Origin: Phycisphaerae bacterium
GTDB taxonomy: Bacteria > Planctomycetota > Phycisphaerae > Sedimentisphaerales > SM23-30
DNA: 57,349 bases
Assembly: GCA_016342495.1 (NCBI GenBank)
Contig: JAEIOG010000024.1
Location: 1-57,349 of the forward strand
Reading direction: 5' to 3'
Under the pieces are notes generated by a model. The model did no database searches and was not told the origin of the DNA. It saw only the letters and a list, made by a program, of their open reading frames with translations. The translations under genes and the position numbers were made by a program. Below, in pieces: positions 8,663 to 16,478 of this stretch (position 1 is its first letter; each line of letters opens with the position of its first letter).

Positions 8663-9517
8663 ATGAGGATTACAATAAAAAACATCGGAGTCGTAATATT
8701 GGTGCTGACTGCTGGATTGATATCATTTATAATTACTTCAATAAATGCAAGAATCTATGATCCTCGTCATAACGAAATGAGTCAATTATTAAATTATTCT
8801 CTAGAACAGGACAATTTAATAAACGCTTCAGACCCTGATTTTAATAAAGAAGCCTCGGAATTATCATCAGCACTTATTAATCAGCGACAAGGACTTGCCA
8901 GGTTGCTAGAGACTCAAGCCCCCGATGAACAAATATTGTCACAAACCGCCAGTGTTATAGAATCTAATAATGATTTAATCATCCGTGTTGTTGAGCATAT
9001 TGTTATTATTAGAAAACATCTTACGGCAGAACAAAAACAGCAGCTACTGACTTTGTGTAATGACATTGTAAGTGGTCGTGGCGTCCGTAATCGCTTGCAA
9101 TCTGACAGTAGCAAAGTTGATAACGCAGGTAGAAGAAATGGCGGCGGACAGGGAAGAGGAATGGGTCTCAGGAAAAGAAATAGAGGCAGAGTGCTGTCGC
9201 AGAAAATAACATTTTCAGTTGACCAGGTGGAAGCTATTAAGCAGCTTGATCCAGATTTTGAAGACGAATCTGCTGTTTTACATGATTTGACCAGCAAAGA
9301 ATACAGTCAGTTTTTTGTATTGTTAAGTGAATCTAATTCTTCTGGTGAAGAAATACGGTATCAATTGGATAAAATGTTGGAAGCAAGAGAAAAACTGGAG
9401 CTTAAAATAATCGAACATATAATTCGTATTCGTTCACTTTTATCGTTAGAGCAGCAGAAAAAAATCGCCGGAATTTGTGGTAACTGCGGAAATGGACACA
9501 ATACTGAACAGCCATAA
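8663..9517 (+). CDS. Internally duplicated CnrX/ZraP/Spy-like periplasmic protein
   Basis: A 284-aa protein with an N-terminal signal anchor (about residues 8-28, VVILVLTAGLISFIITSI) and two homologous all-helical halves. Half 1 runs roughly 55-135 and half 2 roughly 190-275. Both begin with DPDF, contain matching helices (RVVEHIVIIRKHLTAEQKQQ versus KIIEHIIRIRSLLSLEQQKK) and end LC/IC. The 'LTxEQ' helix end is the hallmark of the Spy/CpxP/ZraP/CnrX family of periplasmic chaperones and metal sensors. A basic glycine-rich linker (RRNGGGQGRGMGLRKRNRGR, near 155-175) joins the halves and echoes the composition of the Gly/Gln/Arg-rich protein encoded opposite. The C-terminus has CGNCGNGH, a possible metal site. 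It begins 3 bases after the anti-sigma gene, so the two are translationally linked. The role as signal sensor is inferred. Confidence 0.75.
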   Translation: MRITIKNIGVVILVLTAGLISFIITSINARIYDPRHNEMSQLLNYSLEQDNLINASDPDFNKEASELSSALINQRQGLARLLETQAPDEQILSQTASVIESNNDLIIRVVEHIVIIRKHLTAEQKQQLLTLCNDIVSGRGVRNRLQSDSSKVDNAGRRNGGGQGRGMGLRKRNRGRVLSQKITFSVDQVEAIKQLDPDFEDESAVLHDLTSKEYSQFFVLLSESNSSGEEIRYQLDKMLEAREKLELKIIEHIIRIRSLLSLEQQKKIAGICGNCGNGHNTEQP

Positions 9518-9650
9518 TTTATTAGCCAAATAGTCTGGGCAATAAATTTGAATATGTAGAGTCGCTTGACTAACTACAACAATAACTGATAAATATCTCA
9601 ACTAACAAAAAAGTGTCGATTTCTGCATTTCTCCAGACGAGCGAATCTGA

Positions 9651-10850
9651 TCACTGTTGCTCATTAATTGTTTCTAGCATAATGAGATAGCTTTCGTATC
9701 GCGTCGCTGTAATACCACCCTGCTGAACCGCATCTTTGACCGCACAATCCGGCTCATGAGTATGCGTGCAATTATTATATTTACAACTATCAGCATAATC
9801 GTCAAATTCGTCAAAATACCAACGCAACTCATCTGGCTGCATCTTCCATAAACCAAAGCTTCGCACACCTGGGGTGTCAATAATAGAAATATCACCCGGC
9901 AATTCATAGAGATTGCTTTTGATGGTAGTGTGTCGGCCTTTAGCGATAACGGTACGAACCAGTTTAGTTGGCAAATCCAGTTCAGGGGCCATGGCATTTA
10001 GTATTGAACTTTTGCCAACCCCACTATGGCCTACAACAACTGCAATCTTGCCGCTTAGATAATCTCTTAATTCCTGGATATTACAGCCCGACTCAGCTGA
10101 ACACTTAACGATATCGATTCCCAAAGACCGATACGGATGCAAAGCTTCATCTAATTCCTGCAAGCCTTGCTCATCAAGCAAATCAACCTTATTGATACAT
10201 ATCAAAGGATGAATTCTGCCCCGATTGACCGCCAGCAAATAACGATCGATCATATTGGTACTTAGAGCCGGTGCTCTTACCGACCCGGTAATGACAGCTA
10301 CATCTATATTAGCGGCGATGACTCGCTCGATACGACAATCATAGGGGTCTGGCCGCGATAAAACATTAGTACGCTCCAAAGTCTGCTCGACAATAGCGGT
10401 ATTATCTTCTGTAATAGAAAAACGGACCTTATCGCCTACAGTCAGATCGCTTCTTTGGGCCATCATCAGTTCGGGCCTTAAAATACATTCGATGTTTTTA
10501 TGGTTAAAGTTGACTTTACAGGTTCCAGATTTGATTGAAATAACTATCCCCTGATGAGTTTGAACCTTAGCATCAGCAATCGCTGCTTTTTCGTCAAACT
10601 TTCCCTCTTCTAATAGCTTAAGGACCCAATCGTCCAAAGAAACCGGGCCTTTACCCTGCCGTTTCCCTACATTAGGGCCATCTTCAAGATTTCCTTTTTG
10701 GTATTGGCGAGTATAGTCGGTGCGGACATTACTGCGGGAACTGATCGCTTTTTTGCGTTTGCGGGCAGCTTGCTTGTAAAGACTTTCGCGTTGTTGCTCA
10801 GTTAAGGCAGCCAATTTTTCTTTTAGATTTTTTTTATTAATTTTTGCCAT
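9651..10850 (-). CDS. rsgA: Ribosome small subunit-dependent GTPase A
   Basis: Circularly permuted GTPase that acts late in 30S ribosome assembly. Parts in order: a basic, lysine/arginine-rich N-terminal extension of about 90 residues; an OB-fold (about 100-155); G4 (NKVD near 200); the P-loop GHSGVGKS (274-281); G3 (DTPGVRSF near 325); and a C-terminal zinc finger with C356, C361, H363 and C369. The G4-G1-G3 order is diagnostic. At 399 aa it is longer than the typical 300-350 aa enzyme because of the N-terminal extension. A promoter at 10863-10890 would start transcription only about 5 bases before the ATG, so the mRNA may be near-leaderless. Confidence 0.95.
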   Translation of the reverse strand: MAKINKKNLKEKLAALTEQQRESLYKQAARKRKKAISSRSNVRTDYTRQYQKGNLEDGPNVGKRQGKGPVSLDDWVLKLLEEGKFDEKAAIADAKVQTHQGIVISIKSGTCKVNFNHKNIECILRPELMMAQRSDLTVGDKVRFSITEDNTAIVEQTLERTNVLSRPDPYDCRIERVIAANIDVAVITGSVRAPALSTNMIDRYLLAVNRGRIHPLICINKVDLLDEQGLQELDEALHPYRSLGIDIVKCSAESGCNIQELRDYLSGKIAVVVGHSGVGKSSILNAMAPELDLPTKLVRTVIAKGRHTTIKSNLYELPGDISIIDTPGVRSFGLWKMQPDELRWYFDEFDDYADSCKYNNCTHTHEPDCAVKDAVQQGGITATRYESYLIMLETINEQQ

Positions 10851-10862
10851 ATATACAGAAGT

Positions 10863-10890
10863 ATAATAGCCATTTTTATGACTAATGCAA
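10863..10890 (-). promoter_or_regulatory. Probable rsgA promoter
   Basis: On the minus strand TTGCAT (10890-10885), 16 bases, TATTAT (10868-10863), with the rsgA ATG only 12 bases past the -10 box. Confidence 0.4.
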
Positions 10891-10962
10891 TCCCAAAGCT
10901 CTCAATCGCACTGCTATTTAAACCATTATTTAAGCCAAAACAAGATTTTATCTGATTAATCC

Positions 10963-10990
10963 TTGCATAAATGCTCAATTTTGCTAAACT
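10963..10990 (+). promoter_or_regulatory. Probable promoter of tRNA-Ser
   Basis: TTGCAT (10963-10968), 16 bases, TAAACT (10985-10990). The tRNA begins 12 bases later, which allows a short 5' leader. Confidence 0.4.
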
Positions 10991-11001
10991 TCTGGACCAC
11001 T

Positions 11002-11087
<86 letters not shown>

Positions 11088-11590
11088 TTCCATTTTCTAT
11101 ACATACCATAAGTTCTTTAATTGCAGTATCTTGTGAAGTATTTACTATTTCATACTCAGCTTTTGTCCTCATTTTGTCCTCAAGCACACTTTTTTGTCCC
11201 TGGCATTCATTTGCAGTCTTATCTGGCAATTCCTCTTGAAAATCCCCGTGACTGCTGGCCAATTCAGCCATAGCCTGCTGACTATCAGCATCGTGGAGAT
11301 GATAATAAAGGTCAAGCATATCCGAATTTGAATGGCACAGCCAGGCTAAAGCTTTCTTATATGCAACGTTATGGTTGGCACAAAGACTGGCAAAATGATG
11401 CCGAAAAGTATGTAATTTATATTGCTGAGGCTTATAAAGGCCGCAGGTTCTACATAGTTTTTTCAACCTGCCAAGTAGTTTTCGCTCAGTTATAGTGTTA
11501 AATATGATGCCTGCCTTACTTTTTATAGGAAGGTAATAACTCTGCTACCCTTGGATGAATCGGTACAAATCGCTCATCTTTATCACCGAT
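11088..11590 (-). pseudogene. Decayed tyrosine recombinase (integrase) C-terminal fragment beside tRNA-Ser
   Basis: Reading leftward, residues IGDKDERFVPIHPRVAELLP (from 11590) match the beta-sheet region of phage-type integrases, but that frame stops near 11519. The sequence continues one frame over as KAGIIFNTITERKLLGRLKK, then HTFRHHFASL (catalytic HxxR box), ALAWLCHSNSDM and DLYYHLHDADSQQA (catalytic Tyr). A frameshift near 11520 and the missing N-terminal half make it a pseudogene. The second frame stays open through the antisense strand of the tRNA to 10984, but that tail (GGFEPPVREPHTRF...) is only tRNA read backwards. An integrase ending at the 3' end of a tRNA marks a former attachment site. 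Confidence 0.75.
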
Positions 11591-11723
11591 TTACTATTTT
11601 ACTAAGAAATTTCATACACAATATGATGTTTTAGAATAGGGGATTTTACCGTGAATTGAACTAAATCGAGGTTTAGACTCTGGGGAATATTAATAAAACC
11701 CAACGCTCACGCTCAGAGCTCCA

Positions 11724-11996
11724 TCAAGGGTTACTGCTATTATTATTTTCATAGCCATTGCCCTCCATATCGCTGAGGCTGCCACCATCATGGACATTGT
11801 CATAGCCCAGCTCAATTAATGCATCCATCGCTATTTTAGACCGTCGCCCCGCCCGACAATAAACGAGAATTTCAGTTTGCTTATTCGGAACATGTTTATG
11901 GATTTCATCCTCAATGATATCATAAGGTATCAAGATAGCATCGCCATAATAACCTGTGGCATATTCCTCTTGGGTACGAACATCAATTATTACCAT
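11724..11996 (-). CDS. Small single-domain rhodanese-like protein
   Basis: A 90-aa cytoplasmic protein with IDVRTQEEYATGYYGDAILI and the active-site loop CRAGRRS (cysteine persulfide site), followed by ALIELGYDNVHDGG. It is a compact rhodanese domain of the PspE/GlpE size class, probably a sulfur carrier or sulfurtransferase. The first strand found in longer homologues is absent: the ATG at 11996 starts directly at VIIDVRT, with AAGGAA upstream. The frame is open for 16 further codons upstream without a good start. It lies downstream of the transketolase gene, separated by a strong terminator. Confidence 0.8.
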   Translation of the reverse strand: MVIIDVRTQEEYATGYYGDAILIPYDIIEDEIHKHVPNKQTEILVYCRAGRRSKIAMDALIELGYDNVHDGGSLSDMEGNGYENNNSSNP

Positions 11997-12036
11997 ATCA
12001 ATTTCCTTATCATTATCAGGACAATCATCGCCAATT

Positions 12037-12072
12037 AAAAAGGCTCATCACCTGATTATAGGTGTTGAGCCT
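12037..12072 (-). terminator. Rho-independent terminator of tkt
   Basis: On the minus strand the arms AGGCTCA-A-CACCT and AGGTG-A-TGAGCCT pair around ATAATC and are followed by TTTT. It lies 24 bases beyond the transketolase stop codon. Confidence 0.85.
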
Positions 12073-12095
12073 GGAATTATAAGTTCAAATGTAAT

Positions 12096-14108
12096 TTATT
12101 TTTTCCTGAAAACTTTTTTAGCTGCTTTGACGACATTCTCGGTAGTAATGCCAAATTTCTCAAAACAGATATCCGCTGGAGCCGATGCACCAAAGCCCAT
12201 CATACCAACAAATTCGCCATCAGAACCGATATACTTATGCCAGCCCTGCTCGGTGGCAGCTTCGACAGCAACATACTTTGCCCCCTTAGGCAATAAAGCA
12301 TTACGATAATTCTGGGGCTGAGCTTCGAATAATTCCCAGCTGGGCATTGAAATAACTCTGGCCTGAATGCCATCTTTTGCCAACTGAGCTGCAGCATCAA
12401 CGGCCAACTGAACTTCGCTACCGGTACCGATCAAAATAACATCAGGTTTGGCAACTTCATTTAAGGCATAAGCACCCTTTTGGACCTGCATCGCAGCGGT
12501 ACCTTCAAGCACCGGGAGATTCTGACGAGTAAGCAATATAACTGCTGGCTTATCATTGTTCTCCAATATCCATTTCCAGGCAGCGACCGTTTCATTGGCA
12601 TCGGCTGGTCTTAAAACAGTCAGGTCAGGAATAATTCGCAAAGAACCCAGAATTTCGACAGGCTGATGAGTTGGCCCATCTTCGCCAACGCCAATGCTGT
12701 CATGGGTAAAGACAAAAGTTGTATTATAATTGCTTAATGCCGCCATGCGAATCGCCGGACGCATATAGTCAGCAAAGCTCAAAAAAGTTGCACTATAGGC
12801 CCGCAGCAAATTGCTGACACAAATACCATTCATAATAGCACCCATAGCATGTTCACGCACGCCATAGCGAATATAGCGGCCAGCATAATTATCTTTCTGG
12901 AAATCCTCTACTCCATCAAAATGCGTACAATTTGAAGGGGTAAGGTCAGCGGAACCACCCATGTAAAACGAAAGCTTTGGCATAACAGCATTAATCACCG
13001 CACCTGATACTTTACGGGTCGCTACCGAATCACCAACTTTATACTTTGGCATCATTTCATCAATATCTTTTGGCAAACGCCCCGCGGTCATGCTATCAAT
13101 CTCATCGGCTAGCTGGGGATATTCCTTGGCATAGGCATCGAATAAATCCATCCACTTACACATGGCATCCTGGCCCTTATCGCGAGCCTGACGAGTCAGC
13201 TGATAAACTTCTTCGGGGACATAAAAAGATTTTTCCGGGTCCCAGCCCATAGCTTTCTTGGTAAGTTTAATTTCTTCAGCTCCCAAAGGCGCGCCATGGC
13301 TGTCATGGGTGCCCTGTTTATTAGGCGAACCAAAACCAATTTCGCTGCGAATCTTAATCAAACTCGGTTGGCCTTTATGGGCCAGTGCTTTTTCAATAGC
13401 CTTATTAATTGCAGCGCGGTCCTGGCCATCGCCATCGACAAACTGCACATGCCAGCCATAGGCTTCATAGCGTTTGGCCACATCTTCGGTGAATGACAAA
13501 TCAGTAGCGCCATCAATGGTGATATGATTATCATCATACAGGACAACCAGATTATCTAAACCCAAGTGCCCGGCCAGCGAACAGGCCTCAGAAGTGATAC
13601 CCTCTTGCATACAGCCATCACCGGCGATAGTATAAATATTATAATCAAAGATCGGGAAATTCTCTTTATTGAATCGGGTAGCTAAATGTTTTTGCGCGAT
13701 AGCCATGCCCACACAATTAGCCACACCCTGACCTAGAGGGCCAGTGGTTGCTTCGATACCAGGAGTCATGCGATATTCCGGATGGCCAGGGGTGATACTG
13801 TCCCACTGGCGAAAATCTTTCAGATCATCCAGGGCAATATCATATCCTGCCAGATGCAATAGAGCATAATGAAGCATACTGCCATGACCAGCTGAAAGCA
13901 CAAATCTGTCACGATTCAGCCATTGTGGATTTAGTGGGTTATGCTTGAGGAACTTATCCCAAAGTTCAAAGGCGGTAGCAGCCATCCCCATCGGCATACC
14001 CGGGTGGCCCGAATTAGCCTTTTGAACCGCATCCACTGCCAATAAACTAATAGCTTCCACGCAAAGTTGCTCTATCGGGCCACGATTTGCATCGGTGGTC
14101 TGTATCAT
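12096..14108 (-). CDS. tkt: Transketolase
   Basis: Thiamine-diphosphate enzyme that moves two-carbon units between sugar phosphates in the non-oxidative pentose phosphate pathway. At 670 aa it has the full three-domain length. Visible motifs: ANSGHPGMPMGMA near residue 31, SAGHGSMLHYALL, the ThDP/Mg motif GDGCMQEG at 163-170, a GSADLTPSN segment at the start of the pyrimidine domain and GVREHAMGAIMNG containing the catalytic Glu. AGGAG lies upstream of the ATG at 14108. It is a single-gene unit with its own terminator. Confidence 0.96.
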   Translation of the reverse strand: MIQTTDANRGPIEQLCVEAISLLAVDAVQKANSGHPGMPMGMAATAFELWDKFLKHNPLNPQWLNRDRFVLSAGHGSMLHYALLHLAGYDIALDDLKDFRQWDSITPGHPEYRMTPGIEATTGPLGQGVANCVGMAIAQKHLATRFNKENFPIFDYNIYTIAGDGCMQEGITSEACSLAGHLGLDNLVVLYDDNHITIDGATDLSFTEDVAKRYEAYGWHVQFVDGDGQDRAAINKAIEKALAHKGQPSLIKIRSEIGFGSPNKQGTHDSHGAPLGAEEIKLTKKAMGWDPEKSFYVPEEVYQLTRQARDKGQDAMCKWMDLFDAYAKEYPQLADEIDSMTAGRLPKDIDEMMPKYKVGDSVATRKVSGAVINAVMPKLSFYMGGSADLTPSNCTHFDGVEDFQKDNYAGRYIRYGVREHAMGAIMNGICVSNLLRAYSATFLSFADYMRPAIRMAALSNYNTTFVFTHDSIGVGEDGPTHQPVEILGSLRIIPDLTVLRPADANETVAAWKWILENNDKPAVILLTRQNLPVLEGTAAMQVQKGAYALNEVAKPDVILIGTGSEVQLAVDAAAQLAKDGIQARVISMPSWELFEAQPQNYRNALLPKGAKYVAVEAATEQGWHKYIGSDGEFVGMMGFGASAPADICFEKFGITTENVVKAAKKVFRKK

Positions 14109-14429
14109 CTGTAATTAACTCCTGAAACAATACTGCTAAGCAGTAAATTAAATATTTTATGGCCGGACAATCCTGTTTCCCTCAAAAACACATAGTATCT
14201 GGGCAAAACATCTTTTGCGGCCACGGAAAAACAAACAGCAAATCTTAACCGATAGCATCCTGATAAGCAAGAATAATTAATTCCACCGGCTTTATTGACC
14301 TATAAGTTTATATGCTCCAAGGCTTTAGCACAAACTCTGCCAGATAAATCATATCCTTTGGGTATAATAACAACCTCGAATATCCTTTTGAAGCTGTGCC
14401 CCAAATATTGATCAGTCACGAATTGATCA

Positions 14430-14472
14430 GTCACGGATCAGGGCGGATTAAAACGGATTTTCGCTGATTCAG
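14430..14472. repeat. Dispersed CGGATTT-type repeat, copy 2
   Basis: GTCACGGATCAGGGCGGATT followed by AAAACGGATTTTCGCTGATT, related to the copy at 7297-7340. It is preceded by a short direct duplication of TTGATCAGTCACG. Confidence 0.6.
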
Positions 14473-14577
14473 AATGAATTATTTTTTCACGCCCTCAAAG
14501 AGATGCGAAGCATAAAACGCAAAGCCGCCAAGGGTCTTGCTATTACTTATGCCTTCTTCCTTTTTTGAATATTTCTT

Positions 14578-14614
14578 TAACGCAAGAGACGCTAAAGACG
14601 CAAAGAGTCTTGAT
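14578..14614. repeat. AACGCAAGAGACGC-type dispersed repeat
   Basis: Short 'GCAAGAG-ACGCTAAAG-ACGCAAAGAG' units. A weaker relative (AAACGCAAAGCCGCCAAGGG) lies at about 14516-14535. Such units occur between genes in many anaerobes. Confidence 0.4.
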
Positions 14615-14668
14615 ATCAATTATGCCTCTTAACTTTTGTCACGGGCGACCGACATCCAGCCCGATGCA

Positions 14669-14738
14669 GGCGGCAACGACGCCGGAAGGGTGCACCAATC
14701 AGTGACCCTTATGTAAGCTGCGTGCAGGTTCAACCTGC
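14669..14738. repeat. Three consecutive intergenic hairpins
   Basis: Hairpin 1: GGCG/CGCC (14669-14683). Hairpin 2: AAGGGT-CAC paired with GTG-ACCCTT (14686-14710). Hairpin 3: GCAGGTT-C-AACCTGC (14724-14738), followed by TTTT. They could be a structured RNA, a terminator cluster or a composite repeat. Confidence 0.4.
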
Positions 14739-14824
14739 CTTTTGCGTTTGAATAATTCCTGTTATTAATATCAGGACTCAGGCAAACAAAAAAAGTATTC
14801 GCTTCGCCCATGAAATTTTAATCC

Positions 14825-14848
14825 GCATGGGCAAAGTAGTTGCCCATC
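14825..14848 (+). repeat. 24-bp palindromic repeat, left copy
   Basis: Itself a hairpin (ATGGGCAA, loop AGTAG, TTGCCCAT). An identical 24-bp copy in inverted orientation lies at 15361-15384, on the other side of the orphan gene. Confidence 0.8.
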
Positions 14849-14855
14849 TACTCGG

Positions 14856-15299
14856 CTATCTTTCCAGTGTGTAGTAGTTAACTTCCTCTCCTTTTTTCTT
14901 AGAGTTTACTTTGTCGCTATTGATAATTAAATTATTCCATAAAGTCAGCTGCTTAGGAGAAGTTGTACTAAGAATTATAAGCACCCAATCTAATTTATCG
15001 CCATCACAGTTTGTATTGTGCAATACAACATCATATTTTGAAGTAGGTTTGATTTTAGTAGAAACTAATTTGCAATCACTCCCAAATACCACCCTTATAT
15101 CATTGATTTTCCCATTATCTTCAATATATGCTCTTGCAATATGCAATAGTGCATGTTTATATTTCATTCTATCCTTTTTTTTATAGGAATTTTGCGAATA
15201 CAATATAAGACACAATAGTATTATTGCGATAACAAAAACAATATTAACGACAAAATTAAATTTATTTTTTTTATTCAATTTATTTCCCTTCAATTCCAT
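14856..15299 (-). CDS. Orphan single-pass membrane protein
   Basis: A 147-aa protein I do not recognise. It has a lysine/asparagine-rich N-terminus, one transmembrane segment (about residues 15-34, VVNIVFVIAIILLCLILYS), then a mixed alpha/beta domain of about 110 residues with two cysteines (FGSDCKL and HNTNCDGD), placed outside if the N-terminus is inside. It is clearly more AT-rich and lysine-rich than its neighbours. Identical 24-bp inverted palindromes flank it. The ATG at 15299 has no ribosome-binding site; a TTG eight codons in has GAAGGG 7 bases upstream and may be the real start. Recent acquisition is plausible. Confidence 0.55.
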   Translation of the reverse strand: MELKGNKLNKKNKFNFVVNIVFVIAIILLCLILYSQNSYKKKDRMKYKHALLHIARAYIEDNGKINDIRVVFGSDCKLVSTKIKPTSKYDVVLHNTNCDGDKLDWVLIILSTTSPKQLTLWNNLIINSDKVNSKKKGEEVNYYTLER

Positions 15300-15360
15300 T
15301 ACGACGAGTTAGCCCGGTAGACAATATGGAACGACTCCAAGACTTGCGAGAGTCGCGTAG

Positions 15361-15384
15361 GATGGGCAACTACTTTGCCCATGC
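15361..15384 (-). repeat. 24-bp palindromic repeat, right copy
   Basis: Exact reverse complement of 14825-14848. Just left of it is a further imperfect hairpin (GACTTGCGAGAGTCGCG). Confidence 0.8.
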
Positions 15385-15476
15385 TGTTTCAAATAGCTTT
15401 CCTTCCTATTTTACCCCAACCGTAAACATCAAGAATCCGGAGCAATAAATATACCCACCGGCGATAAAAATAAAGG

Positions 15477-16469
15477 TTAATCGACAAAATACTTAACATT
15501 GGTCTTTTTATATTCTATCGATGTTCGTAAAATATCACTTTGCAGGGGCTTGATTAACTGAATCATCTCTTGTGATAATTTTTCTAACTCCTGGTCACTG
15601 TGACAATGAGTCATAGCAAAAAGATTATAAGGCCAACCCGGAGCGGTTGGACGATGATAGCAATGGCTAACCTGCTTGTACTGGGCCAGCAAGCGGCCAG
15701 ATTCTTCGATCCGATCCGGCTCCACGGCAAAGACTACCATGCCATTTGCTGTGAACCCGATTTTATTATGTCGAACACTGGCACCAAAGCGACGAATCAC
15801 GCCTTGACTTTTCCACTGGCTAACCTGCTCGACAATATCAGCGACAGTCATCTGCAGCTTTTCTGCAATATCGGCAAAAGGCTCACTTTTAACTGGCAAA
15901 TCCAGCTGCAATTCCCGAATCAAAACCCGCTGCCTTGAACTCAATTCTGCAGGGATAATCTTAGCAGATGAATTTTTCTTTTTTTCAGAAATATCTTCAA
16001 TAGTCTTATCAGGACGATTATCCTGGAGGTCAAAGTCTACCTTAATCTTAAACATTTTCTCCGCCGGCAAACTGTAAATATCATCTATGCCATATTTGCT
16101 ACGCAACTGATTCAATCTTGCCTGGATATATTCCTTGCCCGGCATAGTCATAGTAAACCAGATATTATACTGATGCATTCTTCCATAATTATGCGAAACC
16201 CCGCTAATAGCATTAACCTCGACGACAAACTCCTCAACTCTGTTGATTGGAACTTTCGCCGCTACCAGTGTGCTGACATAACCCAGATGAGCAGCACTGA
16301 AAATCGCCCCAATCCTTCGAATCAGGCCACCATCCTTGAGCAAATCAACCTGCTTAATAATTTCCTCTTCATCACTGCCCAGTTCATTAGCAATAGCAGC
16401 AAAAGGTTTCGCCTCAATAGGATAATTCGCCTGGATTATATTAAGAATTTGTTTTTGTAATTCATTCAT
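15477..16469 (-). CDS. ahbAB: Fused siroheme decarboxylase (AhbA-AhbB in one chain)
   Basis: A 330-aa protein made of two Lrp/AsnC-like halves. Each has a winged helix followed by an effector-type domain: half 1 about residues 1-150 (RRIGAIFSAAHLGY, HNYGRMHQYNIWFTMT) and half 2 about 180-330 (RRFGASVRHNKIGF, HCYHRPTAPGWPYNLFAMTH). In sulfate reducers and archaea AhbA and AhbB are separate proteins of about 160 aa that together decarboxylate siroheme to 12,18-didecarboxysiroheme. Here a charged linker (about 150-178) joins them. It is the last gene of the hemC-cobA/hemD-ahbC-ahbD-ahbAB run, 9 bases after ahbD, which supports an enzymatic rather than regulatory role. DNA binding is not excluded, since the helix-turn-helix parts are retained. 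Confidence 0.9.
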   Translation of the reverse strand: MNELQKQILNIIQANYPIEAKPFAAIANELGSDEEEIIKQVDLLKDGGLIRRIGAIFSAAHLGYVSTLVAAKVPINRVEEFVVEVNAISGVSHNYGRMHQYNIWFTMTMPGKEYIQARLNQLRSKYGIDDIYSLPAEKMFKIKVDFDLQDNRPDKTIEDISEKKKNSSAKIIPAELSSRQRVLIRELQLDLPVKSEPFADIAEKLQMTVADIVEQVSQWKSQGVIRRFGASVRHNKIGFTANGMVVFAVEPDRIEESGRLLAQYKQVSHCYHRPTAPGWPYNLFAMTHCHSDQELEKLSQEMIQLIKPLQSDILRTSIEYKKTNVKYFVD

Positions 16470-16478
16470 AAGTTTGAA

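Larger units (their letters stand above)
14109..14855. other. Repeat-rich intergenic region
   Basis: About 750 bases without a supported gene. The first 300 bases are the tkt leader. The rest holds a dispersed CGGATTT-type repeat (14430-14472), an AACGCAAGAGACGC-type repeat (about 14578-14614), three consecutive hairpins (14669-14738) and one palindrome of an inverted pair (14825-14848). A 60-codon frame at 14629-14811 (minus) overlaps these hairpins and is not credible. Confidence 0.55.

Noticed and set aside
14629-14811. 60-codon minus-strand frame
   Set aside because: It spans the three hairpins and has no ribosome-binding site or recognisable features.
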